From assembly GCF_009711345.1 (NCBI RefSeq), contig NZ_SMMA01000048.1, positions 1-64,000 of the forward strand: a stretch of 64,000 nt of DNA, written 5' to 3'. Below, one piece after another: positions 1 to 7,250 of this stretch. The DNA is from Pseudovibrio flavus. GTDB lineage: Bacteria; Pseudomonadota; Alphaproteobacteria; Rhizobiales; Stappiaceae. The position numbers and the translations under genes are program-made. Numbering within the stretch: position 1 is the stretch's first letter; the number at the start of each line of letters is the position of its first letter. The notes beneath the pieces are model-generated. The model was given only the letters and a program-made list of their open reading frames with translations, was not told the origin of the DNA and made no database searches.

Positions 1-415
1 TAGGAGCCCCAATAATCATCGGCTGTTCCTCTTCGCTGAACGCATGCCACGTTTGTTGGTGTGGCTTTGCGTCGGCTTTGCTCCTGTGGCTAATTCAATA
101 GGCATTAGGAAAAGGCAGGATAGCGCATCCGTATTCTGTTCCCGTCGCCAACTTATAGGCGTGACCGCTCCCGAAATTTAATAGCCTAAATTGAGAGTGG
201 ATCTACCGCGGGTATGTAAATGGATCCCACGGCGTTGTGGAAAGGTCAAGAACTGGTATGGTAGGTAGCTAGTTTATCACAGAAATGATTATTGTCGACA
301 AAAAGCGATGATGATTTTTGATGCTAAATACCTAGGTAAATTGATGTTTCTGTAAGTTTACTTAGGAAGTGAGTCGCGCTGGTATAGAAAGTGGGCAGGC
401 CTCTACTAGTCCACC
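1..415. other. Left-edge non-coding stretch, no gene recognised
   Basis: No convincing gene was found here. A plus-strand frame is open from the left edge to a TAA near 178-180, but its translation resembles nothing I know and it has no good start, so it may be the tail of a gene outside the window or chance. The region contains one palindrome TTGTCGACAA at 292-301. Read on the minus strand it extends to TTTTTGTCGACAATA, which matches the two operator-like repeats near 24.45 kb. The stretch lies downstream of the response regulator, which ends at 416 on the minus strand. Confidence 0.4.
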
Positions 416-1210
416 TTAGAAGCTGATTGCCACTGGCTCATGTTTGGTTTTGATTTCGGTGCGTGCGTGATGATGACCGTTGTTCGACGGACGGGTAACA
501 TTGGCGATAAAACAGTAACCGATACCATGGATGGTTTTGATGTAGATCGGCATGGCTGGATCTGGCTCGATCTTTTTACGCAAGCGCATGATGTGAACGT
601 CGATTGTTCTGTCGCCGGGATAGGCTTCACGCCCACGAATGTCATCAAGAAGCTGGGCGCGGTTCAGCACCGTATTAGGGCGGCGGGTGAGCACTTGTAG
701 CAACTCAAATTCTGATGTGGTCAGACTCAGCTTTTTACCTGTCTTTGCAGAGCGCAGTGTTCTGTCCTGCAGGTTCATGATCCAATCACCAAATTGCAGC
801 AGCGGTGCTTCTTCCTCAAGCTGGCGAAGGGCTAGAGCCTCCACTTTGCAGCGGCGCAGGATTGTTTTGATGCGGGCGAGTAGCTCCCGTGTTTCAAACG
901 GTTTGCTCATATAATCGTCCGCGCCCAGTTCCAAACCTATAACTCGGTCATAGGCATCATCGCGTTCGCTGAGAACAATAATCGGCAGATTGGAAGAAGC
1001 ACGAACGGTTCTGATAATTTCAAAACCGTCGCGGTCAGGTAGGTTGACCTCAAGGATGCACAGATCGACATCCATACAGGTCAGAACCGTATCCATCTGC
1101 TCGGCGCTTGCAACGCTAATTACCTTAAAGGATTGCTTTTCGAGGTATCGGGTCAAAGTCGCAGTGAGTTGCGCGTCGCTATCCACTATCAGAATTCGAT
1201 CCCGTGTCAT
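416..1210 (-). CDS. OmpR-family response regulator with Glu at the phospho-acceptor position
   Basis: This is a 264-residue OmpR/TorR-type transcription factor, divergent from the iodate-reductase-like operon. Residues 1-120 form the receiver domain and about 140-240 the winged-helix DNA-binding domain, which includes the typical DRTIDVHIMRLRKKIEPDP stretch. The expected phospho-acceptor Asp in the LD-x-x-LP motif is Glu54 (CILEVNLP). The acidic pocket is reduced to D10-S-D12, while the switch-region Lys (YMSKPF) is kept. A Glu there can mimic phosphorylation, so the protein may act without a kinase, and no histidine kinase gene is adjacent. I chose the ATG at 1210, which follows a G-rich stretch. 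A TTG start at 1252 would add 14 unlikely residues. The C-terminal tail beyond the wing is polar and His-rich. That it regulates the divergent operon is inferred from position only. Confidence 0.85.
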   Translation of the reverse strand: MTRDRILIVDSDAQLTATLTRYLEKQSFKVISVASAEQMDTVLTCMDVDLCILEVNLPDRDGFEIIRTVRASSNLPIIVLSERDDAYDRVIGLELGADDYMSKPFETRELLARIKTILRRCKVEALALRQLEEEAPLLQFGDWIMNLQDRTLRSAKTGKKLSLTTSEFELLQVLTRRPNTVLNRAQLLDDIRGREAYPGDRTIDVHIMRLRKKIEPDPAMPIYIKTIHGIGYCFIANVTRPSNNGHHHARTEIKTKHEPVAISF

Positions 1211-1307
1211 TAATGCCCCCGATTCTTCCCCAGAGTACTCTTTGCTCCGCAAGTTTTACGTGAGAGTACATATGTCAGGATAAGCGCATATTATGCCGAT
1301 ACGTTCT

Positions 1308-1321
1308 TTGACGTATATCAA
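1308..1321. promoter_or_regulatory. FNR/Anr-like box
   Basis: TTGAC-GTAT-ATCAA matches the FNR/FnrL consensus TTGAT-N4-ATCAA at 9 of 10 defined positions. It lies 175 bases upstream of the first peroxidase gene and about 100 bases upstream of the divergent response regulator. An oxygen-sensing CRP/FNR-family activator would fit control of an anaerobic respiratory oxidoreductase. The transcription start was not identified, so spacing to a -35 cannot be judged. Confidence 0.45.
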
Positions 1322-1354
1322 GAGGTCGCCGCCTAAATATTAAGCAAACACCCC

Positions 1355-1383
1355 GTTTGTTACAGGTCTTTACAAAAACAAAC
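1355..1383. promoter_or_regulatory. Phased TTACA repeat inside an inverted repeat, possible response-regulator site
   Basis: TTACA occurs at 1360-1364 and again at 1370-1374, exactly 10 bases apart. This is the head-to-tail one-turn spacing usual for OmpR-family dimers. The pair is bracketed by GTTTGTT (1355-1361) and AACAAAC (1377-1383). A further TTACA lies at 1422-1426. The site is in the shared promoter region of the response regulator and the operon it diverges from. Binding by that regulator is an inference. Confidence 0.3.
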
Positions 1384-1495
1384 CAATTTTTACTGCTTCA
1401 GGATTTGGCGAAACCTGAGCGTTACAAGCCGCTTCTACCGTTGAGTTGTTGAGCATGACTGGGATGAAACCAGTCAGGACCAAAGGAAGAACTCA

Positions 1496-2611
1496 ATGGC
1501 TAGCAAGTTGAATTTGCGGCTAAAAATGGTTGCCGGTGTTGCGGTTGCGGCGTTGATGGGGGTTACATTCCCTCTTGATTCAGTAGCAGGCGAACCGGGA
1601 CCAATTTCGCCGATTGAAGTTGATGCCGCCAAGGCTGCGCTCGGTAAGCGCCTGTTTTTTGACCCACGCCTCTCCGGTGATGTTTCCATGTCTTGTGCAA
1701 GCTGTCACCAGCCGGAATTGGGCTTTACTGACGGGCAGGCACTTTCTGACGCTTACACCGGTTCGCTCGGGTTTAGAAACACACCGACCCTCATCAATAC
1801 AGCCCTGCGTGATGCATGGTTTCATGATGGACGCATCGGTACGAACCTGAACGACGTAACCCGCGAATCCATCACCGAGACCTATCTCATGAATATGGAT
1901 ATGCGTTTGATGCAGGAGCGCATCAAGCAGGATCCTGTTTATGTGGAGATGTTCAAGGCTGCTGGATATGGCGAGCCTTCCAATGGCAGCGTTCGTAAAG
2001 CTATTCCGGAATATCTAAAGACGTTGACCTCCCGCGGGTCCGCCTTCGATACCGGCACCATGAGCGCTAGCGCTCAGGCGGGATACGAGCTGTTCACCGG
2101 TAAGGCTGGCTGCGCTGCGTGTCACAGTGGTGAGCGCTTCACCGATGATCTGGCGCATGTCACAGGCGTACCGACAAATCCGGAAATCTTTGCAGATCCT
2201 GAGCGTCATATGACCTTTGTGACCTTTGCAAAGTTCATGGGTATCGAAAACTACATGAACCTGCGTGAGGACGTGGGCGCCTATATCGTCGAGCACCCTG
2301 AAGATCGTTCTACCGTCGGCTCTTTCATGACGCCGACTCTGCGCGAGCTGACCTACACAGCGCCTTACATGCATAACGGCATGTTTGAAACGCTAGGTGA
2401 TGTGGTCGCGTTTTACAACGCAGGTGGTGGGGATGCTGCCAACAAGGATCCAAGACTTCAGCCTTTAGGCTTGAGTGAAAGCGAACAAAGCAACCTTGTT
2501 GCATTCCTTGAAGCGCTTTCTGGCGATCCGCTAACCGGCCCTGAATTCGTAGCCGAAGAAATCGATACTGATTATCCGGCGATCGAAAACTGGCGCGAAA
2601 CATTGAATTAA
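1496..2611 (+). CDS. Di-heme cytochrome c peroxidase, IdrP-type (first)
   Basis: The product is a 371-residue periplasmic di-heme protein of the bacterial cytochrome c peroxidase/MauG family. An N-terminal signal peptide (hydrophobic segment about residues 10-31) is followed by two c-heme sites, C67-A-S-C-H71 and C206-A-A-C-H210. The family motif around PYMHNG lies near the C-terminus. The start ATG follows GGAAG at suitable spacing. It opens a tight same-strand series with a second peroxidase, a Rieske protein and an AioA-like molybdoenzyme. That is the composition of the iodate reductase cluster idrABP1P2, in which the two peroxidases are thought to detoxify H2O2 or reactive halogen products formed during iodate reduction. 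Which of IdrP1 or IdrP2 this corresponds to cannot be decided by eye. A stand-alone H2O2 peroxidase or MauG-like role is less likely given the context. Confidence 0.85.
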   Translation: MASKLNLRLKMVAGVAVAALMGVTFPLDSVAGEPGPISPIEVDAAKAALGKRLFFDPRLSGDVSMSCASCHQPELGFTDGQALSDAYTGSLGFRNTPTLINTALRDAWFHDGRIGTNLNDVTRESITETYLMNMDMRLMQERIKQDPVYVEMFKAAGYGEPSNGSVRKAIPEYLKTLTSRGSAFDTGTMSASAQAGYELFTGKAGCAACHSGERFTDDLAHVTGVPTNPEIFADPERHMTFVTFAKFMGIENYMNLREDVGAYIVEHPEDRSTVGSFMTPTLRELTYTAPYMHNGMFETLGDVVAFYNAGGGDAANKDPRLQPLGLSESEQSNLVAFLEALSGDPLTGPEFVAEEIDTDYPAIENWRETLN

Positions 2612-2623
2612 GGGAGGCAGACC

Positions 2624-3826
2624 ATGACAATGTTCGTGACCAAACACCTTGGTCTTCTGGCCTCTGCAACAGCGATCGTTACCCTTGCTCTTGGGGGAGT
2701 GATTGTTCCTGCTGCTGCGCAAAGCGAACGCCAGATTGAATCGCTAATTTCGGGCGGTGACCCTGACCCTGATGCGCCTTTGGCCGCGCTGGGTGAACCT
2801 CCGATTCCGGCAGACAATCCGCAAACACCGGAGAAAATCGAACTGGGTAAGATGCTCTTTTTCGATGGCCGGTTAAGCGGCAATGGCACAATGCCTTGTT
2901 CTGTATGTCACAGCCCGTACGTTGGCTGGGACGTGGAAGACAAGATCTCTTTTGGGTATCCGGGCACGGTTCACTGGCGTAACAGCCAGACCATCGTGAA
3001 CTCCGCTTACTATGGAAAGCTGTTCTGGGCTGGCTCTTCTTCTTCTCTTGAGAAACAAGCCAAGTCCGCTGCAACAGGCGCGGTTGCTGGAAATGGCGAA
3101 AGCGACATGATGGAAGCGCGCCTTGCGTTCATTCCTGAATATCGCGAGCGTTTCAATGATGTGTTCGGTGATGAGTGGCCGCGTATCAGCAATGCCTGGA
3201 AAGCGATTGCAGCTTTCGAGCGGACCATCGTTCAGACAGACACCCCGTTTGATAGTTATCTGCGTGGTGATGACAACGCTCTGGATGCAAGCCAGAAGCG
3301 CGGTCTGGAATTGTTCCGCGGTAAGGCTGGCTGCATGGAATGCCATAACGGCCCGTTGCTTTCCGATGAGAAGTACTACAACACCGGCGTTCCGCCTCTG
3401 GATGAGTGGGATGACGACGGGTTGAGGCAGGTCACCTTCCGCTACGAGCTTTATGCAAAAGGCTCTACCGAGGAAATGTACCGCAAAACCAAGGATGATC
3501 CGGGCTTCTATTTCCGGTCCAAGGAAAAGGCCGATAAGGGCAAGTTCCGCACGCCATCCTTGCGCTACACCGCCTATACCGAGCCGTATATGCACAACGG
3601 TATGCTGGCGACACTGGAAGATGTGGTCGAGTTTTATAACCAAGGCGGCGGAACCAACGAGTTCGCTGAAAACAAGACCAAGCTGCTTAAACCTCTGGGC
3701 CTGAGTGAAGAGGAAAAAGCCGATCTGGTGAACTTCATTAAATCCCTGTCCGGCGACGAGATTCTGATCGATGAACCCGAGTTGCCAGAATATGCACCGC
3801 TGCCAACAGCAGCCAATGTGGAATAG
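2624..3826 (+). CDS. Di-heme cytochrome c peroxidase, IdrP-type (second)
   Basis: This is a second, clearly divergent di-heme peroxidase of 400 residues, 12 bases downstream of the first and preceded by an AGGGAGG ribosome-binding site. A signal peptide ends near the AAA-Q boundary (about residue 32). Heme sites are C92-S-V-C-H96 and C237-M-E-C-H241, and the C-terminal half keeps the family's PYMHNG stretch. It is longer than its neighbour because of a larger N-terminal linker and an insertion after the second heme. Two peroxidases placed directly before Rieske and molybdopterin subunits is the main evidence for an iodate-reductase-type system rather than arsenite oxidase, which normally lacks them. 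Electron donor and exact substrate are not visible from sequence. Confidence 0.85.
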   Translation: MTMFVTKHLGLLASATAIVTLALGGVIVPAAAQSERQIESLISGGDPDPDAPLAALGEPPIPADNPQTPEKIELGKMLFFDGRLSGNGTMPCSVCHSPYVGWDVEDKISFGYPGTVHWRNSQTIVNSAYYGKLFWAGSSSSLEKQAKSAATGAVAGNGESDMMEARLAFIPEYRERFNDVFGDEWPRISNAWKAIAAFERTIVQTDTPFDSYLRGDDNALDASQKRGLELFRGKAGCMECHNGPLLSDEKYYNTGVPPLDEWDDDGLRQVTFRYELYAKGSTEEMYRKTKDDPGFYFRSKEKADKGKFRTPSLRYTAYTEPYMHNGMLATLEDVVEFYNQGGGTNEFAENKTKLLKPLGLSEEEKADLVNFIKSLSGDEILIDEPELPEYAPLPTAANVE

Positions 3827-3835
3827 GGGGCTAGC

Positions 3836-4405
3836 ATGGCTGAACATTCCAAAAAAGCATGCAGTTGCAAAGGCAAAGCCAAGAAGAACTGCACCATTAA
3901 CCGTCGTCAGTTTCTGTTTGCGTCCGGCGCCACGGCTTTCACCGTAATGGTGACTGTCAGAAGCGGCAAAGGGCATGCTGAGCAGGTTCCGGCTCTGGTC
4001 TCGACCTATCCTCGTAAGCACATCGGTAAGCTATCCGAAATGCATCAGGATGTTCCGGTTGAGTTCAGCTATCCGGACGAGGGCGATTACTCCACCTCTA
4101 TTCTGGTGAAGACCGGTGTCGAGTGTGGGGGCGGCGTTGGCCAGCAACGCGACCTTGTGGCCTTTAACATGACGTGTACCCATCAGGGCGGCGACATGTA
4201 CGAAAGCTACAAGCCGGAACACAAGGTTCTGGGGCCGTGTCCGCTTCACCTCTCGACCTATGACCTGACCCGTCACGGCATTCTTGTTTCCGGTCAGGCT
4301 TACCAGTCCCTTCCGCAGGTTCTGCTGGAGCTGGACGGCGACGATATCTACGCCGTCGGCATGTTTGGCCTCATCTATGGCCGCTACGATAATTTAGCAT
4401 CTTAA
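3836..4405 (+). CDS. idrB: Rieske [2Fe-2S] small subunit, IdrB/AioB-like
   Basis: This 189-residue protein is the small subunit paired with the following molybdoenzyme. A twin-arginine signal (R23-R24-Q-F-L followed by a hydrophobic stretch) indicates Tat export, and the large subunit, which lacks its own signal, probably travels with it. The Rieske ligands are C114-T-H116 and C135-P-L-H138. The extra Cys pair that makes a disulfide in high-potential Rieske proteins (CTHxGC...CPCH) is replaced by Gly119 and Leu137, so the cluster should have a lower potential. The cytosolic N-terminus ahead of the Tat motif is unusually Cys/Lys-rich. The gene sits 9 bases after the second peroxidase gene and 13 before idrA. 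Family membership is firm. The name IdrB rather than AioB rests on context. Confidence 0.8.
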   Translation: MAEHSKKACSCKGKAKKNCTINRRQFLFASGATAFTVMVTVRSGKGHAEQVPALVSTYPRKHIGKLSEMHQDVPVEFSYPDEGDYSTSILVKTGVECGGGVGQQRDLVAFNMTCTHQGGDMYESYKPEHKVLGPCPLHLSTYDLTRHGILVSGQAYQSLPQVLLELDGDDIYAVGMFGLIYGRYDNLAS

Positions 4406-4418
4406 AGGAGCGCTGCTT

Positions 4419-7100
4419 ATGGCTACTCCCTACTATGTTCCAGAGACAAATGTTCCACTTCCTCCAAAAGGGGCGGATGTTATCTCGACAGCTTGCGACT
4501 ATTGCGTCGTAGCATGCGGTTACAAAGTGTACCGCTGGCCGGTGACTGCAAAGTCCGGCGGTCCGACTGCCGATAGCAATGCCTTTGATGAGGACTTCCC
4601 TGTTGCACCACTCGGTGCTTGGGTTGCGCCAAACCAGCACAATATCGTTCTGCATAAGAACAAGCCGCACCACGTGGTGATTGTGCCGGACAAGGACGCA
4701 GAGCATGTAAACACCGATGGCGACAGCTCCCTTCGTGGCGGCTGTATTGCGCAAAAGTGTTACAATCCGCAGACCCCGACCCGCGACCGCCTGAAAACAC
4801 CGCTTATGCGGATTTACGGCACGCTTATGCCGGTTCCTTGGGATCTGGCGCTAGAAGTTGCTGCTGAAGTTGGCAAGCATGTCATCAAGAAGCACGGCAC
4901 CAACGCCTATGGTGTGAAGACGTTCTCTTACCAGTACATCGAGAACACTTACGCGATCTCCAAGTACGCTCTGCGCCACATCAATACGGCCAACTTCACG
5001 TTTCATGATACGCCGTCTGATGTGACCTCCACGCCGGGCTTCCGTGATGCTGGTTTCGACAATTTCGGTCCTGCCTATGAGGACTGGATGAATGCTGAAA
5101 CCCTGCTGGTTTGCGGTACCGATCCATATGAGACCAAGACCATTCTCTATACCCAGTGGATGATGAAGGGTATGCAGAACGGCCAGAAAGAGATCTATCT
5201 CATTCCGCGTCGCTCTGCCGGTGTTGCATATGCCGAGAAGATGGGTGGTCTGCACATCGACATTACTCCGGGCACCGACCTTCTGGTGGTCAACGCAATT
5301 GCCCGCGTTATCGTCGAGAACGGCTGGGAAGATTCCGACTGGATCCAGAAATGGGTCAACAACAAGTGGGAAAGCTCTTCCGGCTTTGGTCAGGGTACCC
5401 GCAACACGCCATGGCAGTGGCGTACCACTTGGGGCAAGTTCCAGACCGCTGGGTTTGAGGACTGGAAGAAGTGGTTGCTGGCTCAGGATGAGTTTATTCC
5501 TGAAAACGCTGCGGCAGTTGCCGAGATCGATGTTCAAAAGATCTACACAGCTGCCGAGTGGATGGCTAAACCTCGTGAAGATGGAACCCGTCCTAAGACG
5601 TCTATCATGATCGAGAAGGGCTTCTACTGGTCCAACAATACCGGCAACACCCAAGCGATTTCTGCTCTTGGTATCATCACAGGCTGTGGTGGCCGTCCGG
5701 GTCAGGTTATTGGGCGCGCCGGTGGTCACCAGCGTGGCGGCGTTAAGGGTGGTAGCTACCCGCGTAACAAGTCTCCGGAAAAGCTGCCGGGTCGTCGTCG
5801 CCGGGCTATGGATACCGACCGTTATCTCATTGCAGGGCATACACGTTTTGCCCACGTGATCGGGACAACGTGGATTCAGGCCATGTGCGGTAGTCAGCAG
5901 CTGGCAGACAAGTTCGAAGAACTGACCGTTCAGAACCCGCATCAGATCCGCTCTTTCGACAAGGCAGAGATTATCGAAACCTTGAAGAAGCGTGCTGACA
6001 GTGGCGGCATGGTTGTCATCAACCAAGACATTTATCTGCAAGACCCGATTGGTAATCGCTACGCAGATATCGTCTTCCCAGCCGCAACTTGGGGTGAAGA
6101 GGACTTCCTTCGGGCGAACGGCGAGCGCCGTGTCCGTCTCTATCAGAAGTTCTATGATGCTCCAGGTGCTGCAAAGCCGGATTGGTGGATCATTGCCAAC
6201 CTTGCAAAGCGTATGGGCTTTGATGGCTTCGATTGGGAAAATTCCAACGAGGTTGCGGAAGAAGCAGTTCGCTTTACCCGTGGCAGCCGCAAGGACTTCT
6301 TTGTTTTAAAGAAGCTGGCCCATGATGAAGGCAAGACCTTGCACCAGAAGGTCGCGGAGTTTGGTACTTCGGGTATCCAGTGCCCTGCAATGCTGGCAGA
6401 TGATGGCAAGACCATTATCGAGACCAAGCGCTTGCATGACACTACCCGCAAGCTGCCGGAAACCGGTGCCGCTGGCATCAATATGATCAATAAGAAGCTC
6501 ACGCACTTCAACTCCCAAACGGGTAAGTGCAACATCCAGAAGTCTCCGTGGAACCTGTTCTCGGACTACTGGGAGTGGCTCAAACCTGCCAAGGATGAAG
6601 GCGAGCTGTGGTGTACTTCCGGTCGTATTAACGAGCGTTGGCAATCTGGTTTTGATGATCGTCGCCGTCCGTACATCGTTCAGCGCTGGCCTGAGAACTG
6701 GGTGGAAATCCATCCGGATGATGCTGAGGCCCGCGGTATCGAGAGCGGTGACTATGTGATGATCTACTCCGAGCGCGTGCCGGGTCACAAGCACACCATC
6801 CTTGGTGTCGAGGCTGATGACTTCCAGTTCTCCAAGCTCATGGAAAACGGCCATATCGAGCTAACCAAAGCTGCGATTACGGCGGTGGCCATGGTCACAC
6901 CTGCGATCAAGAAGAGCGTTCTTTACATGGACTTCCTGCATATGCAGCAGCCAGCGAACGCTTTGGAAGGCCGCGTGGTGGACTGGATCAGCGGCAACTA
7001 CAACTACAAGATGGGCGTTGCAAAGATCAAAAAGCTTGGCCCGTCTCCTTACAAAACCTCTTTCAGAACAATGTCTTTTGCTCCGCGCGATATTGTTTGA
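4419..7100 (+). CDS. idrA: Molybdopterin oxidoreductase, iodate reductase-like catalytic subunit (IdrA/AioA family)
   Basis: This 893-residue DMSO-reductase-family enzyme belongs to the arsenite oxidase (AioA) branch. The N-terminal Fe-S motif C26-x2-C29-x3-C33, with Ser103/Ser104 at the fourth position, matches the [3Fe-4S] site of AioA. In AioA the arsenite pocket uses two residues in a NSECHATREMG-like loop plus an R-x-G-G-H motif. Here the R433-A-G-G-H437 motif is present, but the His/Glu loop is replaced by a sequence around residues 200-215 without that His, so arsenite is an unlikely substrate. With the Rieske partner and two di-heme peroxidases, iodate reductase (IO3- to I-, periplasm) is the best fit. 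No Tat signal is present, as in AioA. The start ATG follows AAAGGAG. No dedicated maturation chaperone of the NarJ/TorD type lies nearby. Confidence 0.78.
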   Translation: MATPYYVPETNVPLPPKGADVISTACDYCVVACGYKVYRWPVTAKSGGPTADSNAFDEDFPVAPLGAWVAPNQHNIVLHKNKPHHVVIVPDKDAEHVNTDGDSSLRGGCIAQKCYNPQTPTRDRLKTPLMRIYGTLMPVPWDLALEVAAEVGKHVIKKHGTNAYGVKTFSYQYIENTYAISKYALRHINTANFTFHDTPSDVTSTPGFRDAGFDNFGPAYEDWMNAETLLVCGTDPYETKTILYTQWMMKGMQNGQKEIYLIPRRSAGVAYAEKMGGLHIDITPGTDLLVVNAIARVIVENGWEDSDWIQKWVNNKWESSSGFGQGTRNTPWQWRTTWGKFQTAGFEDWKKWLLAQDEFIPENAAAVAEIDVQKIYTAAEWMAKPREDGTRPKTSIMIEKGFYWSNNTGNTQAISALGIITGCGGRPGQVIGRAGGHQRGGVKGGSYPRNKSPEKLPGRRRRAMDTDRYLIAGHTRFAHVIGTTWIQAMCGSQQLADKFEELTVQNPHQIRSFDKAEIIETLKKRADSGGMVVINQDIYLQDPIGNRYADIVFPAATWGEEDFLRANGERRVRLYQKFYDAPGAAKPDWWIIANLAKRMGFDGFDWENSNEVAEEAVRFTRGSRKDFFVLKKLAHDEGKTLHQKVAEFGTSGIQCPAMLADDGKTIIETKRLHDTTRKLPETGAAGINMINKKLTHFNSQTGKCNIQKSPWNLFSDYWEWLKPAKDEGELWCTSGRINERWQSGFDDRRRPYIVQRWPENWVEIHPDDAEARGIESGDYVMIYSERVPGHKHTILGVEADDFQFSKLMENGHIELTKAAITAVAMVTPAIKKSVLYMDFLHMQQPANALEGRVVDWISGNYNYKMGVAKIKKLGPSPYKTSFRTMSFAPRDIV

Positions 7101-7171
7101 TTGATGGCTGCAAGAATGGGGTTGGCTGGTTGCCATGTTTGCCAATCCCTGACCGGGTAACCGGTCTTACC

Positions 7172-7208
7172 GGTGAAGGTCCCTTTGTTTGGGGGAGGGA
7201 CCTTCACC
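7172..7208. other. 13-bp perfect inverted repeat between idrA and the HEAT-repeat gene
   Basis: Arms GGTGAAGGTCCCT (7172-7184) and AGGGACCTTCACC (7196-7208) enclose an 11-base loop ending in GGGGG. No U-run follows (the next bases are CCCC), so it does not look like an intrinsic terminator. It lies 43 bases upstream of the chosen ATG of the HEAT-repeat gene and could be an RNA processing or stability hairpin that sets different levels for the two genes. Confidence 0.5.
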
Positions 7209-7250
7209 CCCCAATCCTTTCCCAATTCCCCCACAACATGGCAGATTTCT

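Noticed and set aside
2873-4021. 382-codon minus-strand frame across the second peroxidase and the Rieske gene
   Set aside because: It covers two genes with heme and Rieske motifs on the plus strand and has no recognisable domain.
4419-7100. Arsenite oxidase (aioA) as the name of the large subunit
   Set aside because: The family is right, but two substrate-site residues of AioA are missing, di-heme peroxidases replace the usual aio neighbours, and no arsenic resistance genes are present.
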